NCBI GenBank assembly: GCA_024280335.1
Contig: JAJRQI010000058.1
Location: forward strand, 1-59,962
Source of the DNA: Deltaproteobacteria bacterium
GTDB taxonomy: Bacteria > Desulfobacterota > Desulfuromonadia > Desulfuromonadales > Geopsychrobacteraceae
Length of the DNA: 59,962 nt
Direction: 5' to 3'
Below, piece after piece: positions 15,272-23,810 of the stretch. How positions within the stretch are numbered: the first letter of the stretch is position 1; each line of letters opens with the position of its first letter. The translations under genes and the position numbers were made by a program. The notes under the pieces were generated by a model, which saw only the letters and a list, made by a program, of their open reading frames with translations, did no database searches and was not told the DNA's origin.

Positions 15272-16873
15272 ATGAGAAAAGTTTTGGTGTGGGGGATTTT
15301 ACTACTTTTTACATTAGGAAGTGTCTCCGGTTGCGGATCACAGGATGGGACCAGTACAACGGCAACGACAACGACAACGACAACGACTTCTTCAGGGAGC
15401 ACACCGAGTAATGTCGCTTTAACCACATCCCTTACGGCGGGGACCGAATTGTCACAGGGTGGACAAACCACGATCACTGCGACCGTTACCGATGCTGATA
15501 GCAATCTTATCGGCGATGGTACCATTGTAACCTTTACCTCCTCGGCTGGTGCAATAACCGGCACGATACCCACCTCATCGGGCACTGCGACCGCAACCTT
15601 TCAGGCAGGAACGGCCGGTGGTGTAGTCACCATCACGGCAACTGCGGGGTCCGTTTCCGGGACTGTGTCAATCACTGTTGCATCCGGTGCTGCGTCATCG
15701 ATTACCCTGAAGAGTATCAGTCCCAGCTTGCTTGGTCTCGCCGGAACCGGTATAGACGAGGTCGGAATTGTCACTTTCACCGTGACGGACGGTGGTGGAA
15801 ACCCTGTCAGCGATGGCCAGGTTGTTAATTTTACCCTTGATTCATCCACCGGCGGTGGAGAGGCTCTCAGTGCATTCACTGCTACAACGACTGGTGGTGA
15901 TGTCACTGTGGCCCTGCAGAGTGGTACCGTTCCCGGTGTGGCAACCATAACCGCTTCCGCGGTCGTTGGCCTCATCACCATCTCAACCGAGGCCCGGGTC
16001 TCCATGGGTTCCGGAAAGCCGGATGCACTACACTTCGGGTTATCTCGTGAAAAACTGAACATTGCTGGAAGGGTGGAATTCGGGCTTGAAAATAAATTAA
16101 CGGCTTTTGTGGCCGATCGTTTTTCCAATCCTGTTCCCGCAAATACACCGGTCTTTTTCGCCAGTGAATGCGGTATTGTCTCCTTGACTGATAGTGGTGG
16201 TAGTCCGACAAATTTCACCAGTGCCTTCGGGGCTGCGACGGCTACGAGTATAACGGCGGCTCCGACACCGGCCGATGGTCGATGCACAGTTATCGCCTGG
16301 ACCGAGGGGGAGGAGGCGTTTGTCGATCTTAACGGTAACGGTATTTTCGATGGTAGCGATACCCATACCGATATCCCGGAGCCGTACATCGATGCGAATG
16401 AAAATGGAACTTTTGATCTTGCCACTGAGACCTATTTTGACTTAGATGGCAATGGTGTCTTTACTGCGGCGGTCTCCAGTCCCTCCTGGGATGCTGATAC
16501 CTTTATCTGGACTGAGCGCGTTATTACTTGGTCTGGTCCTACTGCCTCGCCGATTTTTGCCCCAGCTACCTTTAGTATTGCTGATGGAGGGGATCAGGAG
16601 TTTATCATTACCGTGACGGATGACGCGGGCAATCCTCTGCCCGCAGGTAGCACTGGAAGTGTGTCCGCAACTGGGGGGACCCTGAGTGGAGAGACCTCGT
16701 TTACCGTACAGGATGCACTTGCTGGCGGCTCGGGCATTACGACCTTCAAGGTCCGGTTGGCCGATTCTGCTGCTGGTGATTCGGATCCTGCAGACAGTGT
16801 TCAGATCACGGTCGATGTCACGTCGACACCGAACGGCGATCGAACGGCCACAATTTCAGGGACGATTGATTAA
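15272..16873 (+). CDS. Lipoprotein with bacterial Ig-like (Big) domains and Ca-binding-like loops
   Basis: A 533-residue surface or periplasmic lipoprotein of unknown role. The signal peptide ends in a lipobox (GSVSGC, Cys near residue 21). A Thr/Ser-rich spacer made by ACGACA-type hexamer repeats follows. Two or three Big_1-like domains come next (about 47-135, 140-245 and 265-355; text such as GQTTITATVTDADSN and GTATATFQAGTAGG), as in invasin/intimin repeats. Near 350-395 are three acidic loops (DLNGNGIFDGSDTHTD, DANENGTFDLATETYFD, DLDGNGVF) that resemble calcium-binding loops. Another Ig-like domain closes the protein. It lies between the two tRNA-Leu copies. Ligand unknown; a hybrid or truncated adhesin is possible. 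Confidence 0.8.
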   Translation: MRKVLVWGILLLFTLGSVSGCGSQDGTSTTATTTTTTTTSSGSTPSNVALTTSLTAGTELSQGGQTTITATVTDADSNLIGDGTIVTFTSSAGAITGTIPTSSGTATATFQAGTAGGVVTITATAGSVSGTVSITVASGAASSITLKSISPSLLGLAGTGIDEVGIVTFTVTDGGGNPVSDGQVVNFTLDSSTGGGEALSAFTATTTGGDVTVALQSGTVPGVATITASAVVGLITISTEARVSMGSGKPDALHFGLSREKLNIAGRVEFGLENKLTAFVADRFSNPVPANTPVFFASECGIVSLTDSGGSPTNFTSAFGAATATSITAAPTPADGRCTVIAWTEGEEAFVDLNGNGIFDGSDTHTDIPEPYIDANENGTFDLATETYFDLDGNGVFTAAVSSPSWDADTFIWTERVITWSGPTASPIFAPATFSIADGGDQEFIITVTDDAGNPLPAGSTGSVSATGGTLSGETSFTVQDALAGGSGITTFKVRLADSAAGDSDPADSVQITVDVTSTPNGDRTATISGTID

Positions 16874-16922
16874 ATTGACTGATTGAAGTCCAGGTGCGGA
16901 CCATTTGCATAAGCAGGATTCC

Positions 16923-17010
16923 GCTCAAGTGGCGGAACTGGTAGATGCAAGGGCTTTGAAATGCCTCGGTAGTAGGATCTGTCTGAGCTCGATTCTCGTC
17001 TTGGTGTAAC
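16923..17010 (+). pseudogene. Decayed tRNA-Leu copy
   Basis: Aligns along its whole length with the tRNA at 14147-14233; the D-arm is nearly identical and the text CTCGATTCTCGTC of the T-arm is shared. Changes break the structure: acceptor GCTCAAG against CTTGGTG has two mismatches at the end, anticodon stem AGGGC/TGCCT has G-G and C-U mismatches, the T-stem has a mismatch, and the 3' end is TAAC, not CCA. The anticodon position would read UGA. It is best read as a non-functional duplicate left by insertion at, or duplication of, tRNA-Leu. Confidence 0.8.
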
Positions 17011-17015
17011 AAAGC

Positions 17016-17061
17016 AAAAATAGCGACTTGGCCGATTTGGCCGGAGCGCTATTTTTGTTTT
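17016..17061 (+). terminator. Terminator after the decayed tRNA-Leu
   Basis: AAATAGCG (17018-17025) pairs with CGCTATTT (17047-17054), an inner GGCC/GGCC pair extends it, and TTGTTTT follows. The arrangement mirrors the terminator behind the intact tRNA-Leu, showing that the duplicated unit was tRNA plus terminator. Confidence 0.8.
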
Positions 17062-17080
17062 ATGGGTCCGCTCGATTTTC

Positions 17081-17122
17081 TTGACAGTAACACCGCGCTC
17101 TGATAGTTACTCTATGGTAACT
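17081..17122 (+). promoter_or_regulatory. lexA promoter with palindromic LexA operator
   Basis: TTGACA (17081-17086) is the -35 box, with a weak -10 (TAGTTA, 17104-17109) 17 bp on. A perfect inverted repeat AGTTAC-N6-GTAACT (17105-17122) covers the -10 and ends 14 bases before the lexA start. Its placement is that of an autoregulatory SOS box. An extra half-site GTAAC lies at 17087. Confidence 0.7.
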
Positions 17123-17136
17123 GCTTGGAGTTTGCT

Positions 17137-17745
17137 ATGAAGAGTTTGACTGATCGGCAGCGGCAGGTTTATCGGTTTGTTGCTACCTACATCGAAGAGC
17201 AGGGTTATCCCCCGACATTGCAGGAAATTGCCGCACATCTGGAGGTGCGCGGCAACCTGGGAGTGTTGCGCCATCTGGACGCTCTTGAGAAGAAAGGTTG
17301 TTTGCGGCGCACGCCTGGACGTTCACGGGGAATTGTGCTTGTCGGGCGTTCGGCAGCGGCTTTTTCGCTGCCGCTGGTCGGTAGCGTTGCTGCGGGGGGG
17401 CTGAGTGAGGCGCTGGAGGATGTTGAGGGACAGATCTGTGTCGATCCTTCGCTGGTGCGGGGCGACGGCTCCTTTGCCCTGCGGGTCAGGGGGGACTCGA
17501 TGATCGAGGCGCAGATCGCTTCGGGTGATCTGGCGATCGTTCGGCCACAGGCGACGGCTGAAAATGGCGATATCGTGGTGGCTATGCTGGACGGCAAAGC
17601 GACTCTTAAACGCTTCTTCCGGGAGAGCGGCCATATTCGCTTGCAGCCGGAAAATTCTAAATTGAAGCCGATCATCCTGCACCCCGAGGATGGCGAGCTG
17701 CGGATCCTCGGTAAAGTGACCGGGATCATTCGGGTGCTGGAGTAG
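17137..17745 (+). CDS. lexA: LexA SOS repressor / autoprotease
   Basis: Represses SOS genes and cleaves itself when RecA is activated. From ATG 17137 (GGAG 6 bases upstream) it is 202 residues. The winged-helix domain spans about 1-65. The scissile bond is A86-G87 (GSVAAGGLSE). Catalytic S121 is in RGDSMIEAQI and K158 is in ATLKRF. TTG 17125 in frame is a less likely start. The gene heads a cassette with a DUF6504-like gene and dinB, so damage-inducible translesion synthesis is the evident role. Confidence 0.95.
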   Translation: MKSLTDRQRQVYRFVATYIEEQGYPPTLQEIAAHLEVRGNLGVLRHLDALEKKGCLRRTPGRSRGIVLVGRSAAAFSLPLVGSVAAGGLSEALEDVEGQICVDPSLVRGDGSFALRVRGDSMIEAQIASGDLAIVRPQATAENGDIVVAMLDGKATLKRFFRESGHIRLQPENSKLKPIILHPEDGELRILGKVTGIIRVLE

Positions 17746-17748
17746 CTG

Positions 17749-17994
17749 GTGGGTGTCTGCAGCGAAAATATCCGGGTCGGGGTGATTCACGGTCCGGGCG
17801 GGCGAATTCAGCCGGTCTGGTTTGATCTGAATCGGCGTAAACACAGTATTCGCGAGGTGACCAATTGTTGGCGTGAACGATGCGGTGAGGTAGCGCTGCT
17901 TCATTTTCATGTGGTTGACGAAGGGGCGCTCTACGAATTGATCTACAACCTTGACAGCGGTTGCTGGCAGCTGGAGCAGATCGAGAGCTTATGA
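17749..17994 (+). CDS. Small DUF6504-like protein of the SOS cassette
   Basis: An 81-residue protein from GTG 17749, three bases after lexA, overlapping dinB by 4 bases (ATGA). The pattern PVWFDLNRRKHSIREVTNCW, HFHVVDEG and YELIYNLDSGCWQLEQ resembles DUF6504, a small beta-rich domain often found beside or fused to Y-family polymerase or ImuB genes. Function unknown; its tight packing between lexA and dinB implies SOS control and perhaps a role as a polymerase accessory factor (inference). Confidence 0.75.
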   Translation: MGVCSENIRVGVIHGPGGRIQPVWFDLNRRKHSIREVTNCWRERCGEVALLHFHVVDEGALYELIYNLDSGCWQLEQIESL

Positions 17995-19220
17995 GCCATC
18001 GGCTGATCATGCATGTCGATATGAACGCTTTTTTCGCTGCGGTCGAACAGCAGTCCAACCCGGCCCTGCGCGGCCAGCCGGTGGCGGTGGTCGGCAGCCA
18101 GCAGCGGACCATCATCCTGACTGCTTCCTACGAAGCGCGAAACTTCGGGGTCAAGACCGGCATGACCCTGTTTGAGGCGCGACAAAAGTGTCCGCAATTG
18201 CAGTTGGTGGCGGCCAATAATCGGCTCTACACCCATGTCTCCAGGCAGATCATCCAGATATTTCAGGCTTACACCCCGCTGGTCGAAGTTTTTTCCATCG
18301 ATGAGGCATTTCTTGATGTCAGCGGCTCACTGAAGATCTTCGGCAGTGTGCAGCGGATCGCCTACCTGATCAAATCGCGGATCAAAGCCCGCTTGGGCCT
18401 GACTTGTTCGGTCGGCGTTGCACCGAATAAACTGCTGGCAAAACTGGCCTCCGAGATGCAGAAACCGGATGGCTTGACCTTTATCCAGCCGGATACGATC
18501 GGCGCTGTGCTGGAGAATCTGCCGATCGGGGAGCTGTGCGGCATCGGCCGCAGCACCGAAGGCAAACTGAATGCTTTGGGGGTTTTTACCTGCGGCCAGC
18601 TGGGACGCTTCTCCGCAACGATTCTGAAGGCACGCTTCGGGGTGGTCGGTGCGCGGCTGAAGTTAATGGGGCAGGGGGTCGATGCGTCTGCGGTTATTCC
18701 GCCAGAGCAGGAGGCGGCAGTGAAAACTGTCGGCCACAGCATGACTCTGCAGCGGGATATTTCAGAGCGCTCTGCCATTGCCCGGTTTCTGCTGCAACTT
18801 GCCGAAATGGTCGGCCGCCGCGCGCGCCGCCACGGGGTGCTGGGAAAAACCGTCACCCTGACGTTGCGTTACCCCGACTTCACGACCTTCAGCCGCCAGC
18901 AGGTTCAGGCGGAGGCGATCAGCCGGAGTGAGGATATTTATCGGGCCGGCCTGCGGATTCTCGATGCCCTGATTCTTGAGCAGCCGATCCGTCTGCTCGG
19001 CGTACGTCTGTCCAATCTGCAGCACTGGGACCGCCAATTGCTGTTGTTACCCGAAGAACGGCGCAGGCAGCAGCTGAGTGAATCTCTCGATCAGATCAAC
19101 GACCGGCATGGCGAGTTCAGCGTCATGTCTGCCGGTTTGCTCAATGTCAAAGGGAAGGGCAGTCACGTCATTTCACCCGCTTGGCGTCCACAAGGCATTA
19201 AAAACGTTTCTTTTTCTTGA
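17991..19220 (+). CDS. dinB: DNA polymerase IV (Y-family)
   Basis: Error-prone translesion polymerase. ATG 17991 overlaps the preceding stop and gives 409 residues. Palm-domain carboxylates are visible in HVDMNAFFAAVE (D10) and SIDEAFLD (near residue 105). SVGVAPNKLLAKLASEMQKP is a Y-family signature, and helix-hairpin-helix and little-finger regions follow. The last residues lack an obvious QL.LF-type clamp-binding motif. Third gene of the lexA cassette. Confidence 0.94.
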   Translation: MSHRLIMHVDMNAFFAAVEQQSNPALRGQPVAVVGSQQRTIILTASYEARNFGVKTGMTLFEARQKCPQLQLVAANNRLYTHVSRQIIQIFQAYTPLVEVFSIDEAFLDVSGSLKIFGSVQRIAYLIKSRIKARLGLTCSVGVAPNKLLAKLASEMQKPDGLTFIQPDTIGAVLENLPIGELCGIGRSTEGKLNALGVFTCGQLGRFSATILKARFGVVGARLKLMGQGVDASAVIPPEQEAAVKTVGHSMTLQRDISERSAIARFLLQLAEMVGRRARRHGVLGKTVTLTLRYPDFTTFSRQQVQAEAISRSEDIYRAGLRILDALILEQPIRLLGVRLSNLQHWDRQLLLLPEERRRQQLSESLDQINDRHGEFSVMSAGLLNVKGKGSHVISPAWRPQGIKNVSFS

Positions 19221-19236
19221 ATCTCCCCCTTTTTTC

Positions 19237-19265
19237 TTGGCTGGCAAGTCGCTTTCTGGCATAAT
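19237..19265 (+). promoter_or_regulatory. Probable sigma-70 promoter of typA
   Basis: TTGGCT (19237-19242), 17-bp spacer, CATAAT (19260-19265), ending 45 bases before the typA start. Confidence 0.55.
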
Positions 19266-19310
19266 CCCCCGTCTTTTAAGAAAAATAACGATTTATAGAG
19301 GGTTTAGCTG

Positions 19311-21119
19311 ATGTCAGAAAAGATTCGCAACATAGCCATTATCGCTCACGTTGATCACGGCAAGACCACTCTGGTCGATGCCATGCTGATTCAGTCCGGG
19401 GTCTTCCGTGAGAATCAGGTGATTACCGAGCGGGTGATGGATAGTAATGATCTCGAAAAGGAACGGGGGATCACCATCCTCTCGAAAAACCTTTCCGTTC
19501 AGCATGGCGATCTGAAGATCAATATTGTCGATACTCCCGGCCACGCCGATTTCGGTGGTGAGGTTGAGCGGGTTTTGAAAATGGTTGACTCGGTCCTGCT
19601 GCTGGTTGACGCTTTCGACGGCCCGATGCCGCAAACTCGCTTTGTACTGAAAAAATCCCTTGATCTGGGCCTGAAGCCGATCGTCGTTATCAACAAGATC
19701 GACCGCTCTGGTGCACGACCAGAGGCGGTGGTCGACATGGTTTTCGATCTGTTCTGTGAGCTGAACGCCAACGAAGATCAACTCGATTTCCCGGTTGTTT
19801 ATGCCAGTGCCAAAAATGGTTACGCCATGCATGAGCTGGAGGATGATTCGGAAAATCTGGAGCCGCTGTTTGAGGCAATCCGCGATCGAGTTGATCCACC
19901 CCGGGTTGATATTGATGCCCCATTTCAGCTGCTGGTCACTAATATTGCTTATAATAAGTTCATCGGTCGGATTGCCACCGGCAAGGTTTTCAACGGCCGG
20001 GTCAACTCGGGTGAAACTATCGCCTGGATTGACAAAAACGGCAATATCAAGAAAGGCCGTATCTCCAAATTGCTCGGCTACCAGGGCTTGCAACAGATAG
20101 AGGTTGCGGAGGCGGTTGCCGGGGATATCGTTTCTATTGCCGGCTTTGAAGATTTGGGTATCGGTGAAACTCTGGCTTCTGCTGAAAACCCGATCGCACT
20201 GCCCTATGTAGCGATCGATGAGCCGACCCTGTCGATGAACTTCATGGTCAGCAATTCACCTTTTGCCGGTCGCGAAGGTAAGTTTGTCACCTCACGGAAT
20301 ATCCGTGACCGGTTGACCAATGAGTTACGGACCAATGTTTCGTTGCGGGTTGAGGATACCGATAATACCGATACCTTCAAGGTCTCCGGTCGTGGCGAGC
20401 TGCACCTGTCGATCCTGATCGAGAACATGCGTCGCGAAGGCTTCGAAATGTCGGTCTCCAAGCCGGAAGTGATCTACCGCGAGATTGACGGTCAGCGTTG
20501 CGAACCGATGGAATACCTGACCATCGACGTGCCGGAAGCATACCAGGGGGCAGTAATCGAAAAGCTCGGCTCCCGTAAGGCCGAGATGGTTGCGATGCAG
20601 CCGATGGATGGCACCAACCGGATCGAGTTTATCGTTCCCGCTCGGGGTCTGATCGGTTTCCGTACTGAGTTTATGACTGAAACCCGCGGGACCGGGGTGA
20701 TGAACCACACCTTCCACGAGTACGCGCCCTATAAGGGGCCGATTGTCGGGCGTAAGAACGGTGTCCTGATCTCCATGGATTCCGGTGTGACGATCGATTA
20801 CTCATTGTTCAGCCTGCAGGATCGTGGTTTTCTGTTTGTCGGTTCGGGGGTTGAGGTCTACGAGGGGATGGTCATCGGCCAGAATGCCAAAGAGAACGAT
20901 CTGGTCGTCAATGCCTGTCGGGGTAAAAAGCTGACCAATGTGCGCGCCTCCGGTACCGATGAGGCGATGCGCATGACGCCACCGACCATTCTGTCTCTGG
21001 AACAGGCGCTGGAGTATATCAATACCGATGAACTGGTGGAGGTGACGCCAAAGTCGATCCGGCTGCGCAAGCGGTACCTTTGCGCCATTGAACGCAAGAA
21101 GATGGAAAAGAAGAAATAG
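19311..21119 (+). CDS. typA: Ribosome-associated GTPase TypA/BipA
   Basis: Translational GTPase of the EF-G group acting on 50S assembly, stress and low-temperature growth. G1 is AHVDHGKTT (residues 11-19), G3 is [13 protein letters not shown]4 is NKID, and G5 is YASAKNG. Domains III and V and the BipA-specific C-terminal domain follow ([29 protein letters not shown]). Length 602 is typical. Monocistronic, with its own promoter and terminator. Confidence 0.97.
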   Translation: MSEKIRNIAIIAHVDHGKTTLVDAMLIQSGVFRENQVITERVMDSNDLEKERGITILSKNLSVQHGDLKINIVDTPGHADFGGEVERVLKMVDSVLLLVDAFDGPMPQTRFVLKKSLDLGLKPIVVINKIDRSGARPEAVVDMVFDLFCELNANEDQLDFPVVYASAKNGYAMHELEDDSENLEPLFEAIRDRVDPPRVDIDAPFQLLVTNIAYNKFIGRIATGKVFNGRVNSGETIAWIDKNGNIKKGRISKLLGYQGLQQIEVAEAVAGDIVSIAGFEDLGIGETLASAENPIALPYVAIDEPTLSMNFMVSNSPFAGREGKFVTSRNIRDRLTNELRTNVSLRVEDTDNTDTFKVSGRGELHLSILIENMRREGFEMSVSKPEVIYREIDGQRCEPMEYLTIDVPEAYQGAVIEKLGSRKAEMVAMQPMDGTNRIEFIVPARGLIGFRTEFMTETRGTGVMNHTFHEYAPYKGPIVGRKNGVLISMDSGVTIDYSLFSLQDRGFLFVGSGVEVYEGMVIGQNAKENDLVVNACRGKKLTNVRASGTDEAMRMTPPTILSLEQALEYINTDELVEVTPKSIRLRKRYLCAIERKKMEKKK

Positions 21120-21158
21120 ATCAAAAGGGCGAATGCAAGGTTATACCCCTGGTAAAAT

Positions 21159-21189
21159 AAAGGCCGGTTCCATTTGGACCGGCCTTTTT
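21159..21189 (+). terminator. Rho-independent terminator after typA
   Basis: AGGCCGGTTC-CATTTG-GACCGGCCT followed by TTTTC. The stem also reads in the opposite direction toward the end of the convergent regulator gene at 21241. Confidence 0.88.
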
Positions 21190-21240
21190 CTATCGATTTT
21201 TTGAGCTGGGCGGTAGGGGCGAACCTTGTGTTCGCCCGCC

Positions 21241-22620
21241 TTATTGCTCCATTCCCAATCGCTTGATTTTTTCTACCAGGGTGGTGCGGTTGAGGTTGAG
21301 CAGGCTTGCAGCGCGGGCCTTGACGCCGTTGCCGATATCCATCGCCTGCAAAATCATCTGCCGTTCGATTTCCGCAACCGTCTGGTTCATATCGACCCCT
21401 TCGCTGGTGACGACAGGTGAAAATGCCGGTTGTTCCAGGTGTGAGGAGCCTATGTCTGGCGGCAGGTCGGCACAGGTGATGACGGTTTCATCCGTCAGGG
21501 CGACGGTTCGTTCGATCACGTTTTCCATTTCACGAACATTACCCGGCCAGTCATAGGCTTCGATTGCCAGCATTGCGGCACTGTCGATCGTCAGCAGGGG
21601 GCGCCGCATCTCCTTGCAAATCTTCTCCAGAAAAAAACGGGATAACAGGGCGATATCACCACGCCGTTCTTTCAGGGGCGGCAGGATGATCGGGATGACA
21701 TTCAGGCGGTAGTAGAGGTCTTCGCGGAATTGACCGGCTTTGACCTGTTCAGCCAAGGCTGCATTGGTCGCTGAAATTAGACGGATATCCAGGAGAATCC
21801 TTTTGCTTGAGCCGACCCGTTCGAATTCGTATTCTTGCAAAACACGCAGCAGTTTCATCTGCAGTTGCAATGGCATATTGCCGATTTCGTCCAGGAAAAT
21901 CGTTCCGCCGTTGGCTGCTTCAAATTTGCCCGGCTTATCGGCGACCGCGCCGGTAAAGGCTCCCTTGACGTGGCCGAACAGTTCCGATTCGAGCAGGTCA
22001 GCCGGGATCGCTCCGCAGTTGATCGCAACAAAGGGCATGTCTTTGCGCGGACTGTTGAAGTGAATCGCCTTGGCAACCAGTTCCTTGCCGGTTCCGGAGG
22101 CACCCAGGATCAGAATGGTTGAGTCGGTGGCTGCGACCTTTTCCATTCGAGTGAAAACCTGTTGCATAGCCTGGCTGCTGCCGATGATGTTGTCAAATTT
22201 GTATTTACCGCGCAATTGCTGGCGCAGATACTGGTTTTCACTGACCAACTGACTCTTTTCCAGAGCCTTGGCAACCTGCAGCTTAAGCTTCTCTAAATTA
22301 AATGGTTTGGTGATGTAGTCGAAGGCGCCTTCTTTCATCGCTTCGACCGCAGTTTCGGCCGAGGCGTTGCCGGTGATCAGGATAAAACAGGTTTGAGGAT
22401 GATCTTCTTTGACCTGTTTGAGAATATCGATCCCGCTGACGCCGGGAAGAAACAGGTCGCTGATGATTAGTTCAAAAGACTGTTTCTTTAACAGTGCCAA
22501 GGCTTTTTCACCGGAATGGCAGGATTCAACACGGTAACCCTCGCGGCTCAGGAGCAGTGAGAGCGCCTTGCAACTTTCCAGTTCGTCATCAATTAACAAG
22601 ATTTTGGCTGCTGCCGACAT
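21241..22620 (-). CDS. NtrC-family sigma-54 response regulator
   Basis: A 459-residue three-domain activator: receiver (about 5-115, phospho-acceptor D55 in LIISDLFLPG), AAA+ sigma-54 interaction domain (about 140-375) with Walker A GASGTGKE, an intact GAFTGA loop, Walker B GTIFLDEIG and the R-finger region, and a C-terminal Fis-type HTH (KARAASLLNLNRTTLVEKIK). The LNRTTLVEK text is typical of FleQ/FlrC-like flagellar or polysaccharide regulators. ATG 22620 is chosen over the upstream extension because the receiver starts at once. No cognate kinase is adjacent, so the signal is unknown. Confidence 0.9.
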   Translation of the reverse strand: MSAAAKILLIDDELESCKALSLLLSREGYRVESCHSGEKALALLKKQSFELIISDLFLPGVSGIDILKQVKEDHPQTCFILITGNASAETAVEAMKEGAFDYITKPFNLEKLKLQVAKALEKSQLVSENQYLRQQLRGKYKFDNIIGSSQAMQQVFTRMEKVAATDSTILILGASGTGKELVAKAIHFNSPRKDMPFVAINCGAIPADLLESELFGHVKGAFTGAVADKPGKFEAANGGTIFLDEIGNMPLQLQMKLLRVLQEYEFERVGSSKRILLDIRLISATNAALAEQVKAGQFREDLYYRLNVIPIILPPLKERRGDIALLSRFFLEKICKEMRRPLLTIDSAAMLAIEAYDWPGNVREMENVIERTVALTDETVITCADLPPDIGSSHLEQPAFSPVVTSEGVDMNQTVAEIERQMILQAMDIGNGVKARAASLLNLNRTTLVEKIKRLGMEQ

Positions 22621-22727
22621 TCTTTGGCCCCCGAAGAAAAGCGTCATTTCATTGACGTAGGCTAGCATGGCAGAATAGTAAACAGCAAGTGAATTTGCTG
22701 AAAGCAAACCGGCTACGGTTAGATTGG

Positions 22728-22756
22728 TTGACATTAATTCGACAGGATGGTAAAAG
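22728..22756 (+). promoter_or_regulatory. Probable promoter of the HExxH protein gene
   Basis: TTGACA (22728-22733), 17-bp spacer, TAAAAG (22751-22756). It lies in the divergent region shared with the response regulator and 41 bases before ATG 22797. Confidence 0.45.
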
Positions 22757-22796
22757 GAAATCAGCAGTTTTGTGCGCTGCGGAGAGGTCACAACCC

Positions 22797-23489
22797 ATGT
22801 TTGGTACCATCGCTCAGGATTCCAATTATTTTACTGCAACCTATACACAGGAATATGCGCAGCGTTCTGTGGTTGCAGGAGCGGAGGAGTTGCAAGAGTC
22901 CAAGCATGAAGAGGCAACTCAAAAGACCAGCACCCTCTCTGGCCAACAAGAAACTCGCCCCGATGGCCGCAAAAAAGACAGTTTAGAACTCAGTCGCGAA
23001 GCACAGGAAATCCGCGAGCTTCAGGTGCGTGATCAGGAAGTTCGTACCCATGAAGCGGCCCACGCCAGTGCCGGGGGAGCCTATGCCGGATCACCGAGCT
23101 ACACGTTTGAAAAGGGTCCTGATGGACAAAGCTATGCGGTTGGCGGAGAGGTCAGTATCAACGTTTCACCGATTTCCGGCGACCCCGCAGCGACAATGCA
23201 AAAGGCTCAGCAGGTACGTGCTGCGGCATTAGCTCCGGCGGAACCGAGTGGGCAGGATATGAAAGTAGCCCAGCGTGCTCAATCGATGGCAGCAAAAGCA
23301 CGTTCGGAACTTGCTCAGCAACAGGCCGAAAGCAGAGAGCCGGTCGCTGCCGGTCTTTTCGATGGCCCTGTTGAAAAATCGGACAGAAGCGAGCAGGGTC
23401 GTGCCGAGAACAATTCTTCCACGCCTGTTTCTGCGACTTCTGAGAATGGAGCAGCCGGTCCGCCGGCACAGTTAAGTTTTTACGCCTAA
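22797..23489 (+). CDS. SprA-related putative metalloprotease
   Basis: A 230-residue protein, polar and probably disordered at both ends, with a conserved core around residues 75-165. VRDQEVRTHEAAHASAGG contains HExxH (HEAAH), followed by YTFEKGPDGQSYAVGGEV and MQKAQQVRAAALAPAEPS. This is the pattern of the SprA-related / CJM1_0395-type putative metalloprotease family. No signal peptide and no experimental function that I know of. AGAGG lies 10 bases before ATG 22797; the longer frame from 22689 has no such site. It is divergent from the sigma-54 regulator. Confidence 0.8.
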   Translation: MFGTIAQDSNYFTATYTQEYAQRSVVAGAEELQESKHEEATQKTSTLSGQQETRPDGRKKDSLELSREAQEIRELQVRDQEVRTHEAAHASAGGAYAGSPSYTFEKGPDGQSYAVGGEVSINVSPISGDPAATMQKAQQVRAAALAPAEPSGQDMKVAQRAQSMAAKARSELAQQQAESREPVAAGLFDGPVEKSDRSEQGRAENNSSTPVSATSENGAAGPPAQLSFYA

Positions 23490-23810
23490 AGGATTCCGAT
23501 CAGAACCGTCGGTTTTTTTTCCCACCCTCACGTTACACTTATGATAATAAGTATTCCTTCTGTAATCGTCCGTATTCACTCATTTTTCGATCCTATAGCT
23601 TTCCACTCAGTCATTTCTCATACCTTTACTGATAAAAATAGAACAGTATTCTAGCTTGACACGGTTTCCCGTTTTCTGTACCTATGGCGGATGGAGATAT
23701 TTGTAAGGTTTTGATTTTACAATGAAAATTTAGTTTCAGTGAATAAATTTAGCGATCTCAAAATATCACAAATATGTGAATCAATTAATTTTTTATGAGA
23801 GGGTAAGGCA
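23490..23810. other. AT-rich intergenic region before pyruvate carboxylase
   Basis: No gene seen. A weak CCGA...TCGG hairpin followed by eight T (23507-23531) may end the upstream transcript. A promoter is likely at 23656-23684. The remaining ~125-base leader is very AT-rich and contains TCACA-AATA-TGTGA (23766-23779), a small palindrome that could bind a regulator. No known riboswitch pattern was recognised. Confidence 0.5.
23656..23684 (+). promoter_or_regulatory. Possible promoter of pyc
   Basis: TTGACA (23656-23661), 17-bp spacer, TACCTA (23679-23684). The -35 box is perfect, the -10 weak. It would give a leader of about 120 bases. Confidence 0.45.
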
